Assembly: GCA_024763135.1 (NCBI GenBank)
Contig: JANTGD010000212.1
Location: forward strand, 1 to 6,448
Origin: Thiotrichales bacterium
Lineage (GTDB): Bacteria; Pseudomonadota; Gammaproteobacteria; UWMA-0217
Reading direction: 5' to 3'
Length of the DNA stretch: 6,448 bases
Of this stretch, positions 1-5,585 are shown one piece after another. Under the pieces are notes generated by a model. That model was not told where the DNA came from and made no database searches. It saw only the letters and a list, made by a program, of their open reading frames with translations. Position numbers and translations under genes: made by a program. How positions within the stretch are numbered: the stretch's first letter is position 1; each line of letters starts with the position of its first letter.

Positions 1-256
1 CAACAACCGCCGCGCTGCCGTGCGCCGAGCAGCGGAGCTGAGTCTCACCTGAGTCGTGGGCCGTAGGCGGCCGCAGTCACGCTGGTCTCAATCACCCTCT
101 AAATCACATCATCTGGTGAGGCCAGCTCACCCCATCTCCCCCTAATCTCGTTATCAGTCGGATGGCACAGGCTACAGCCCAGTTCTCCGGCGCTGAACGG
201 TTTTCAATCGGTGCGATGAACGCGCCGGCCGCTCACGACAAGACGAGGTAATCACA
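1..256. other. Leading intergenic region
   Basis: No gene could be supported here. One + strand frame is open from base 2 to a TGA at 50-52 and could be the last 16 codons of an upstream gene, but that is too short to judge. The rest holds short inverted repeats (GGCCG at 59-63 with CGGCC at 68-72, and the pair at 115-131). The segment presumably contains the promoter of the gene starting at 257, but I see no convincing -35/-10 pair. The - strand open frames that reach into this region are reverse shadows of the beta-barrel gene. Confidence 0.6.
115..131. repeat. Short perfect inverted repeat upstream of the porin-like gene
   Basis: GGTGAG at 115-120 and CTCACC at 126-131 form a perfect 6-bp inverted repeat around a 5-base centre (GCCAG). 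It lies about 125 bp before the ATG at 257. No T-run follows, so it does not resemble an intrinsic terminator. It could be an operator half-site pair or chance. Confidence 0.35.
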
Positions 257-832
257 ATGAAATCGATGACTACACAGGCCGCTGCGGTGGCGGCAACCCT
301 GCTTCTTTCCCTGACCGCAGCACAGGCCGGTGACTGGAGCGGCAATGTCAGCGGGATGCTGGGCCAGAAATCGCTGGACGACAAGGATTGGCCGGATGCG
401 GACAAGCAGTCTTCCATCGGCATGCTGCTCGACTTCAAGCGTACCGACTGGCCGGTGAGTATTGCCATCGACCTGATGGGCACGGGGGACGAGAACAAAC
501 ATGGCGCGGACAAGGATGAGGCTTACACCGCCGAGATGAATATCGGCTTGCGCAAGATCTTCACAGTCGACGGCACGTCGTTGCGACCCTATGTGGGGGG
601 CGGTTTTGCTTCCATCTATGCCGAGTCCAAAAGCACCTCAGGCGGCACGACCACGACGTATGACGACACCGCTTCTGGCGGCTGGGTGGGCGCGGGTGCC
701 TATTACGACCTGACACCGAAGTTTCACCTTGGCCTCGATGCCCGTTATTCGAGCGCCGAGGTGCGGCTCAACGGCGAGGACCGGGAAGCCGGCGGCACCA
801 ACTTGGCAGTGAGCGCGGGTTACCACTGGTAG
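257..832 (+). CDS. Small outer-membrane beta-barrel protein
   Basis: This 191-residue protein is probably exported to the outer membrane. Residues 1-24 form a signal peptide: a basic start, an Ala/Leu-rich core and an AQA cleavage site before Gly25. The mature part of about 167 residues alternates polar and aromatic/hydrophobic residues. It contains a PYVGGG turn near residue 110 and a later GWVGAGAYY strand, both typical of 8-stranded OmpA/OmpW-like barrels. The last residues, SAGYHW, end in an aromatic, matching the Omp signal read by the BAM complex. The ATG at 257 is chosen because GAGGT (245-249) lies seven bases before it; the second Met (codon 4) would shorten the signal peptide. The next gene follows after 34 bp and may be co-transcribed. 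The barrel assignment is fairly secure, but the exact family (OmpW-like or another opacity-type barrel) and the ligand are not resolved. Confidence 0.8.
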   Translation: MKSMTTQAAAVAATLLLSLTAAQAGDWSGNVSGMLGQKSLDDKDWPDADKQSSIGMLLDFKRTDWPVSIAIDLMGTGDENKHGADKDEAYTAEMNIGLRKIFTVDGTSLRPYVGGGFASIYAESKSTSGGTTTTYDDTASGGWVGAGAYYDLTPKFHLGLDARYSSAEVRLNGEDREAGGTNLAVSAGYHW

Positions 833-866
833 CCGGTGGCTCTGCGCTACGTAACGGAGGTGCGTC

Positions 867-1115
867 ATGAACCATGAACAGATCGGCACGACCGAACCTG
901 GCGGCAGTGGTTTCTACGAAATCCGCATTGAGGGGGTGCTGGACGAACGCTGGGATGACTATTTCTCCGACTTGTCCGTGTCTCCGGTCAGCAGTGGTCA
1001 AACGCTGCTGACCGGCAGGCTCCCCGATCAGGCTGCGCTGCACGGTGTGCTAAAAAAACTGCGCGATCTGGGTCTGGTGCTGATTTACGTCCGCCAGGTC
1101 GATGGAGCTCGCTGA
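867..1115 (+). CDS. Conserved 82-residue protein of unknown function
   Basis: This small soluble protein has no signal peptide and no membrane helix. GGAGGT at 856-861 lies five bases before the ATG, so it is very probably translated. The core reads as alternating strands and a helix: FYEIRIEGVLDERWDDYF, then a strand ending in TLLTG, then DQAALHGVLKKLRDLGL and a final strand. From memory this pattern (EIRIxGxLDxxW ... TLLxGxxxDQAALHGxLxKxRDLGL) recurs in short uncharacterised proteins of many bacteria, often beside membrane or regulatory genes. I know of no assigned function. The compact alpha/beta fold and the conserved DQAALHG segment suggest a ligand- or partner-binding domain, which is inference. 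It sits 34 bp after the barrel gene and 30 bp before the DUF2306 gene, consistent with one operon. Confidence 0.78.
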   Translation: MNHEQIGTTEPGGSGFYEIRIEGVLDERWDDYFSDLSVSPVSSGQTLLTGRLPDQAALHGVLKKLRDLGLVLIYVRQVDGAR

Positions 1116-1145
1116 GTATCACTGTTTGTTGTTGGAGGATTTGCC

Positions 1146-1820
1146 ATGAACACGAATACACGAGTCAACGTCGTCATTCCCTCTCTCTTGCTGCTGCTCG
1201 GAATGCTGAATATCGCCTCCGGCGCCTTTCAGCTGAGCCTGCTCGCGGAGGGGCCGACGCCGGAAAACCTGAGCGGTGATTTTGCATCGCCGCATTATTT
1301 CATCGCCCCGATCCCCATCGTGATCCATCTGCTCACGGGGATTGTTTTCAACCTGCTGGCGCCGCTGCAATTCGTGCCGGCATTGCGGCGGCGGTTTCCG
1401 CAATGGCATCGCCGCAGTGGCCGATTGTTGGTAATGGCGGCACTGGCCGCATCGCTTTCGGCGCTGTGGATGAACCAGTTCTTCCCGCCCTTTGGCACCG
1501 GGCTGAAATACCTGGCGATCCTGGTGTTTGGCATCGGCACGCTAATGTCTCTCTTCTTTGGAGTCCGCGCCATTCGCCGGGGTGACGTTGCACGGCACCG
1601 CTTGTGGATGTCTCGAGTGATGGCCATCTGCCTTGCACCTGCGGTCTCCCGGGTCATTTTGCTGCCCCTGTTTGTCTCGCTGGGCGAGCTGAATGTCGTG
1701 TTTATCGAGGCCGTGGTCTGGTTCAGCAATGTCTTCAACTTGCTGGTGGTCGAGTGGATTCACTCGCGCCGAAAAGTGGTGGCGCCCGCGAACCGGGTGA
1801 GGGGGTGGGCGATGAAATGA
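1146..1820 (+). CDS. DUF2306 family integral membrane protein
   Basis: This 224-residue inner-membrane protein has about six hydrophobic helices, near residues 9-30, 50-77, 92-110, 119-143, 154-178 and 184-203. The family signature is visible: a His in the second helix (IHLLTG), then APLQFVPALRRRFPQWHRRSGR, and later DVARHRLWMSR. The pattern LQF...LR...P..HR..GR with conserved histidines in or near the membrane is typical of DUF2306. The family function is not established; a redox or cofactor role is sometimes suspected from the histidines, but nothing here proves it. GGAGGA at 1134-1139 is a good ribosome binding site for the ATG at 1146. The next gene starts 70 bp downstream in the same direction. 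The basic tail after the last helix probably faces the cytoplasm. Confidence 0.85.
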   Translation: MNTNTRVNVVIPSLLLLLGMLNIASGAFQLSLLAEGPTPENLSGDFASPHYFIAPIPIVIHLLTGIVFNLLAPLQFVPALRRRFPQWHRRSGRLLVMAALAASLSALWMNQFFPPFGTGLKYLAILVFGIGTLMSLFFGVRAIRRGDVARHRLWMSRVMAICLAPAVSRVILLPLFVSLGELNVVFIEAVVWFSNVFNLLVVEWIHSRRKVVAPANRVRGWAMK

Positions 1821-1890
1821 GTCGAGTCATTTTTCCAAATCCAAAACTGTACGACCTTAGTCTGACCAAAACCCCGAAAGGAGCATTGCC

Positions 1891-2466
1891 ATGAAACACC
1901 AAACCACAACCACCGAGCCAGTCGACCACTCTGGCAACCAAGCTGGCACCCATGTTGGTACCAAGCAAAACAATAGCCACTACTCCGTTGCCGCCTTGCT
2001 CACCATCAGCGCCTTGTTGCTGATGAGTCTGGTGCCGGGCGGCCCCATCGAGAACCGCGATTTTTCGCATATCTCGCCGCTGGTGCTGACTGTGTTCAAT
2101 ATTTTTCTTACCGTGCTGGGGATGGGGTCGCTGTTGCTGGTCCCGCTGGCGCTGAAGAAACTTCGTGTCTCCGGATTGCTGGCAGTGGCGGCGGGCATCA
2201 GTTACCTGCTGGTTTACCTGCTCGATCTGTTCGCCATTTTTCCCCGCACACCCAGCCCGATGCCCACCGCTTTGTTGAGCATTGAAATCATTGGCAGCGT
2301 GGTGGCCATTCCGCTGATCCTGGCCGGTCACTGCCTGTGGCGGAACGCACCTCGGGATGCCGCGTCGGCGCCACGTCTTTCATCCCGCCAATTAATCGTC
2401 ATCAGCGCCTTGGCCGTTGCCATCGTTATATTCGCCACCTTGTCCGCCATGCATTCCGCCGGCTGA
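1891..2466 (+). CDS. Five-helix membrane protein of unknown family
   Basis: I do not recognise this 191-residue protein. It opens with a polar, Thr/His/Asn-rich tail of about 30 residues that is not a signal peptide. Five hydrophobic segments follow, near residues 32-50, 62-88, 93-117, 126-149 and 165-188. Between the first two is a polar loop, PGGPIENRDFSH, and between the third and fourth a Pro-rich loop, FPRTPSPMPT. Helix 3 carries an Asp (residue 112) inside an otherwise hydrophobic stretch. AAAGGAG at 1877-1883 lies eight bases before the ATG and supports the start. The gene is 27 bp upstream of the S41 lipoprotein start and 70 bp after the DUF2306 gene, so it may have worked with those envelope proteins. 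No catalytic motif is visible. Confidence 0.8.
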   Translation: MKHQTTTTEPVDHSGNQAGTHVGTKQNNSHYSVAALLTISALLLMSLVPGGPIENRDFSHISPLVLTVFNIFLTVLGMGSLLLVPLALKKLRVSGLLAVAAGISYLLVYLLDLFAIFPRTPSPMPTALLSIEIIGSVVAIPLILAGHCLWRNAPRDAASAPRLSSRQLIVISALAVAIVIFATLSAMHSAG

Positions 2467-2480
2467 CGCACACGATTATT

Positions 2481-2486
2481 GAGGAG
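2481..2486 (+). promoter_or_regulatory. Ribosome binding site that fixes the lipoprotein start
   Basis: GAGGAG lies seven bases before the ATG at 2494. An in-frame TTG at 2479 would overlap this site and add residues ahead of the signal peptide, so the ATG is the better start. Confidence 0.75.
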
Positions 2487-3000
2487 ACTAGTCATGAAAC
2501 AGCTCATTTTCGCCATCGCTGCAGCGTTGTCACTGGCAGCCTGCAACAGCAGCGATGATACAAATACATCGGGCACCACAGCACCCCATGCCTTCGAAGG
2601 TGTCTGGGTCGCCCCGGCTTACGGACGGACGCTGGCCATCGAGGGAGATCGTCTGCGGATTTTTGATCACACCCGCGATTATTGTCTGGAATCCGAGTCG
2701 GACTTGGGCCTTTCCGTTAAGGACTATGCCATCATCTTCAAGGGGAGCGATGACGGTCAGCAGCTCACCGATCCGGGTTTCAACGGGACGCTGACGTTCC
2801 ACGCGCCGGCCACCGTCTATGCAAAACAGGATCAGCTTCCGCAGAGTTGCCGCGGCAATCTGGTTCAGAGGAAAGGAAGGGCAGGCTATCAGCCCAACCC
2901 CGAGCGGGATTTCGAGCTGCTGTGGCAGACCTTCGATGAGCTGTACCTATCGTTCGAGCGCAAGAACGTCGACTGGAATGCGCAATATGCGGCCAATGCT

Positions 3001-3033
3001 AGTACCCCAACAATCATGCTCTGATACATACAG
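3001..3033 (+). repeat. Left terminal inverted repeat of the element
   Basis: This pairs with the reverse complement of 3235-3267. The first 13 positions and the block ATGCTCTGAT are identical in both ends. The four differences fall at positions 14-15 and 26-27 of the repeat, and the inner ATACAG is shared. Confidence 0.88.
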
Positions 3034-3034
3034 A

Positions 3035-3127
3035 GTAAACCAAAGCGTTCAAGACAAGGCGTGGGTTGCAGGCAATGGTCACTCCCTTGCCAAAACCCAT
3101 AACGCAGTATTGGACGCTTTGGTTTGC
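3035..3127. repeat. Internal hairpin A of the element
   Basis: The outer arms are 3035-3055 and about 3107-3127, sharing an uninterrupted 12-bp core AAACCAAAGCGT with few mismatches around it. Pairing resumes further in, between GTGGGTTGCAGGCAA (from 3061) and TTGCCAAAACCCATAAC (from 3088), with small bulges. The loop is roughly 3076-3087. The hairpin starts two bases inside the left terminal repeat. Confidence 0.8.
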
Positions 3128-3137
3128 TCCCGCAGGG

Positions 3138-3234
3138 CGAGCCAGAAATCGGTCATCCACGTTGTTGCGCTTCTTGCGAAGGGAACAACCATTCACTGCG
3201 AAGCGCGCCTAGTGGCTAACCGATTTCTGACTCG
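3138..3234. repeat. Internal hairpin B of the element
   Basis: The outer arms 3138-3158 and 3214-3234 match at 18 of 21 positions around the core CAGAAATCGGT. Weaker inner pairing is possible, for example GCGCTTC near 3167 with GAAGCGC near 3200, or GTTGTT with AACAAC at 3184-3189. The hairpin ends exactly where the right terminal repeat begins. Confidence 0.8.
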
Positions 3235-3267
3235 CTGTATACATCAGAGCATCGTTGTTGGGGTACT
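3235..3267 (-). repeat. Right terminal inverted repeat of the element
   Basis: This is the reverse complement partner of 3001-3033, with 29 of 33 positions matching. It ends TTGTTGGGGTACT. The peptidase coding frame resumes within a few codons after it. Confidence 0.88.
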
Positions 3268-4012
3268 TGCCGCGCAGCACTGGCGACAACGGACGCCGCG
3301 CTGCTGGATGTTTTATACGACACCGTGGCGCCGCTCGCCGATGCTCATGTGCACATTACCGCGCCATGACCGGTTTTGCGGACGATGCCGAGGACAACAT
3401 CGCCGAGCTAACCGCGCTGGAAGATGGTTTGGCGCAGGCACTGGGCGAGATGCGTTCGGTAAGCGGCTTGATCGTCGATGTGCGTAACAACAACGGTGGC
3501 AAAGACTTCCTCAGCATGGCCATAGTGCGTCACTTCATCGACGGCCCTCGCCATGTCTTCAGCAAACAGGCCCGCCTGGGCAGTGGCAGAACGCCCCTTG
3601 TCGATGTGACGCTGCAACCATCGGATGGTGTTAGTTTCCTGGGCCCGGTGGCGGTATTGACGAGCAACAGCACCGTCAGCGCAGCGGAAACCTTCAGTTT
3701 GATGATGCGCTCCCTGCCCAATGTCACGCTGATCGGCGAAGCCACCCAGGGTGCACTGTCTGATGCGCTGGAGAAGAAGTTGCCCAATGGTTTTGAATTC
3801 ACCTTATCCAATGAGTTCTATCTGAGCAACGCCGGTGAGTGGTTCGAGGGCAGCGGTATCCCAGTGGATATCGATGTGCCTTTTTTCTCTCAGGCTGACC
3901 GTGATGAAGGTATGGATTCCGGTATCGAAACCGCCTTTGCCTGGCTGAAGAACCAGTAGTTCGTGTTCAGGCTGGAAACCGGTAAAAAACTGCGAATCAT
4001 GGTTTAGCCCAC

Positions 4013-4333
4013 TCAAACGCTCCCGGACCACTGATTATTGTCGATGACATCCGGCTCCAGCAATCCGCGCCGCCTAAACAGGCGCAGCACACGCAGGCGG
4101 ATCGCTTCGCGCGGCATCTCGACATCACCACGGTTCAACCGAGTTGGATGGAAACGCAAGGACTCGTCGGTTCGGGCGATGACGCCGTCGATCACGATCA
4201 GATGCGGATGCGCATTGAGTGATGCCCCAAGGTGGTGGATGAAGGTGACGCCGCCACCACGCGAACCGGCGGGTGCGTCGGGGCTATGACGGATCAGAGC
4301 GCGTTCGGTCTCGCTCTGGACACTGCGGATCAC
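4013..4333 (-). pseudogene. IS91-family transposase fragment
   Basis: The - strand frame encodes about 106 residues matching the middle of IS91-type rolling-circle (HUH/Y2) transposases. Recognisable parts in order are a helix ending LIRHSP, the block GGGVTFIHHLGASLNAHPHLIVIDGV, the FHP segment and the helix RLRVLRLFRRRGLLEPDV. In the family, the ASLNxHxH...DGV block carries the paired histidines of the metal site. Here it reads HPHLIV and may be altered. The N-terminal zinc-binding domain and the C-terminal part are absent: the frame is closed upstream by a stop just beyond 4333, and it ends soon after a Trp that in the family precedes a GGFSV-like motif. It lies between the peptidase pseudogene and the czcA remnant and is certainly not an active transposase. 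Family assignment is from memory of conserved motifs. Confidence 0.75.
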
Positions 4334-4351
4334 GCAGCCTTACAGCCCGGC

Positions 4352-4671
4352 ATCGTACTGATTTTGTTTGCAGGAGCCTGACTATTATTACCCCACGACC
4401 GGGTACCGAATTCGTACCCGAATTTGAGAAAGGTACGATTAATCTTCTGGTGTCCCTGGCACCCTCGCTCAGCCTGAAAAATGCGCCGACTGTTGCAAGA
4501 AAGTTAGAGCAGACGTTGATGCAATTTCCGGACGTGGCTTATGCCTCGAACCGTGCCGGTAGAGCGGAGGTTGGCGGGCTGGCCTCAAGTACGCTATTGA
4601 TCTTGTTTGTCCTGCTCATCTTGTATCCGCTATTCTCAAGCGCAAAACAGCATAGAAAGCACGCAGACTAA
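4352..4671 (+). pseudogene. czcA: Remnant of a CzcA/CusA-type heavy-metal RND efflux pump
   Basis: CzcA-type proteins are inner-membrane proton/metal antiporters of about 1,000 residues in a tripartite pump. Here only fragments remain. Bases 4352-4378 read IVLILFAGA in one frame, like the helix that precedes the second periplasmic domain. The frame then shifts, and from about 4390 it reads PRPGTEFVPEFEKGTI, followed by LAPSLSL, VARKLEQTLMQFPDV and GRAEVGG, the well-conserved start of that domain. Immediately after this GG the sequence jumps to LASSTLLILFVLLILYPLF and a basic tail, which is the last transmembrane helix and C-terminus. The 5' two-thirds is therefore lost, there is a frameshift near 4379, and a large in-frame deletion lies near 4575. 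The intact cation diffusion facilitator gene follows 24 bp downstream, as in metal-resistance operons. Confidence 0.85.
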
Positions 4672-4682
4672 AACCAGACACT

Positions 4683-4688
4683 GAGGAG
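4683..4688 (+). promoter_or_regulatory. Ribosome binding site that fixes the cation transporter start
   Basis: GAGGAG lies seven bases before the ATG at 4696. An in-frame TTG at 4690 is only one base away from it, too close to be used. Confidence 0.75.
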
Positions 4689-4695
4689 TTTGAAT

Positions 4696-5352
4696 ATGAG
4701 CGATTGTGGCTGTGAAATTGAAATCAGAGACCGCTCACAGGCAAAGGTTCTGGTTGTGCTGCTCATCATTAATGTTGTGATGTTTTGCTTCGAACTGTCA
4801 CTCGGTATTTACGCTGAATCGACCGGGCTGATTGCAGACTCCATGGACATGCTGGCGGATGCCATAGTCTATGGGATCGGGCTTTATGCCATTGGCAAGG
4901 CAGCAGAACGCAAGGCTCACGCAGCACTACTCAGCGGCTGGTTTCAGGGCGCTTTGGGTCTGTTGATACTGGCGGATATTGCGCGGCGTATGATTATGGG
5001 GAGCGAGCCGGTTTCAGTATTAATGATGGCAGTGGGCATGGTTGCGCTGATTGCCAATATAATTTGCCTGCGTTTAATTGAGCGACATAAAGATGGAGAA
5101 GTCCACATGCGCGCGAGCTGGATTTTCTCTAAAAATGACGTTATCGCAAATTCCGGTGTCATCCTGGGAGGCGTGCTGGTCTGGTTGCTGAACAATCGTT
5201 GGCCAGATCTGATTATTGGAATGCTGATCGCGCTAATCATACTCAATGGCGCCCGGCAGATTATTAAGGATGCCCGGGGCGAACTTGATAGAAGCAATCG
5301 CACTTGTTGCCGCAACTCAGATGATGGTAAAGAGGTTGAAGACTGTGCTTGA
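4696..5352 (+). CDS. Cation diffusion facilitator (CDF) family metal transporter
   Basis: This 218-residue inner-membrane protein should export a divalent metal in exchange for protons. Six helices are visible, near residues 17-39, 42-68, 77-96, 106-128, 142-165 and 170-190. Helix 2 has the CDF block ESTGLIADSMDMLADA, where the usual HxxxD is replaced by D51xxxD55. Helix 5 has FSKNDVIANSG, giving D148xxxN152 instead of HxxxD. The metal is therefore hard to predict from zinc or iron paralogues. The cytoplasmic C-terminal domain of classical CDFs is missing; a short tail holds three cysteines (C204, C205, C217), and the N-terminus starts with a CGC motif (C4, C6), so both ends could bind soft metals. 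The czcA remnant lies 24 bp upstream, consistent with a former metal-efflux operon. Family assignment is firm; substrate is inference. Confidence 0.9.
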   Translation: MSDCGCEIEIRDRSQAKVLVVLLIINVVMFCFELSLGIYAESTGLIADSMDMLADAIVYGIGLYAIGKAAERKAHAALLSGWFQGALGLLILADIARRMIMGSEPVSVLMMAVGMVALIANIICLRLIERHKDGEVHMRASWIFSKNDVIANSGVILGGVLVWLLNNRWPDLIIGMLIALIILNGARQIIKDARGELDRSNRTCCRNSDDGKEVEDCA

Positions 5353-5585
5353 TCACGGTCACGCTAGCAGTGGACGCATTGGTATCGCTTTTACGCTGGC
5401 GAACTCCCAGAGGTTTCTCAGGGGCGCGTGAAATGAGTCCTGCCCGGGTTGGTGTCGATCGCAGCATCTCCCATCATCCCGTCTGCGCTGAAGCACTGGT
5501 CACGCTGCAGCAACCTGGAAAATCCGAAGTTCATCAGGTTGACGACGCGAGTAATGAATGGAAAACAGCGTGTTAAACTCATCCC
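5353..5585. other. Intergenic spacer without a recognised gene
   Basis: Several frames are open on both strands, including a - strand frame from 5615 to 5418 and + strand frames of 60-75 codons. None has a good ribosome binding site plus a sequence I recognise. It may hold decayed coding DNA, since it lies at the edge of a mosaic region. A TTGACG at 5539-5544 resembles a -35 box, but no good -10 follows at the right distance. No T-run hairpin was found after the transporter gene. Confidence 0.5.

Larger units (their letters stand above)
3001..3267. mobile_element. 267-bp non-coding inverted-repeat element (MITE-like)
   Basis: The element splits the S41 peptidase gene. Its ends are 33-bp imperfect inverted repeats (29 of 33 positions match) beginning AGTACCCCAACAA. 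Almost all of the interior consists of two further long inverted repeats, at 3035-3127 and 3138-3234. No open frame in it resembles a transposase, and the host reading frame resumes directly after it, so it looks like a small non-autonomous element moved in trans. If the mobile unit is taken as CCCC...GGGG (3005-3263, 259 bp), it is flanked by TA on both sides. Of the symmetrical boundaries tested, only this one gives a direct repeat and also an insertion of a multiple of three bases (261), as the preserved frame requires. The family is unknown to me; TA targets are typical of IS630/Tc1-mariner enzymes, but that link is inference. Confidence 0.82.
2494..3959 (+). pseudogene. S41-family peptidase lipoprotein, interrupted and internally deleted
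   Basis: The 5' part (2494-3000) encodes a lipoprotein signal with lipobox LAAC at residues 14-17 and Asn at +2, which favours the outer membrane. A Ser/Thr-rich linker and an N-terminal domain ending NPERDFELLWQTFDELY...VDWNAQYA follow, as in S41 (tail-specific/tricorn-like) peptidases. A 267-bp inverted-repeat element then begins and gives a stop at 3022-3024, leaving a 176-residue product. After the element the original frame resumes as TTDAALLDVLYDTVAPLADAHVHI, with a candidate catalytic His at 3346-3348, and stops at 3367. The C-terminal core continues in another frame: LIVDVRNNNGG, then TSNSTVSAAETF with the likely nucleophile Ser codon at 3678-3680, then GEATQG. The segment normally lying between HVHI and the TGFADDAED region is missing, so a deletion with a frameshift occurred near 3360. 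Family membership is secure; activity is very unlikely. Confidence 0.9.

Noticed and set aside
1735..2331. 198-codon - strand open frame
   Set aside because: It is antisense to two well-supported membrane protein genes and is low-complexity, rich in Gln and His, as expected for the reverse of membrane-protein codons.
3014..3196. 60-codon - strand frame inside the inverted-repeat element
   Set aside because: It runs across hairpin A, lacks transposase motifs, and open frames are expected by chance in palindromic DNA.
3035..3234. The internal hairpins as integron attC sites
   Set aside because: They lack the paired GTTRRRY and RYYYAAC core sites in the right places, and there is no gene cassette between them.
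3001..3267. The element as a Tn3-derived miniature (TIME)
   Set aside because: Tn3-type ends are 38 bp and begin with GGGG on the outside. Here the outer end reads AGTACCCC and no 5-bp direct repeat flanks it.
3255..3365. Start of the C-terminal peptidase frame at 3255 as a separate gene
   Set aside because: Its first 37 codons run through the element's right end and through DNA whose true peptidase reading is another frame. There is no ribosome binding site, so it is a fragment of the pseudogene.
3939..3985. Intrinsic terminator after the peptidase pseudogene
   Set aside because: A stem is possible (GCCTG with CAGGC around GAAC/GTTC), but the run that follows on the + strand is A, not T, so it does not fit a terminator in that direction.
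4273..4380. The first third of the open frame that leads into the czcA remnant
   Set aside because: This part is antisense to the IS91 fragment and its Arg/Ser-rich translation is not CzcA-like; it is only an accidental extension of the open frame.
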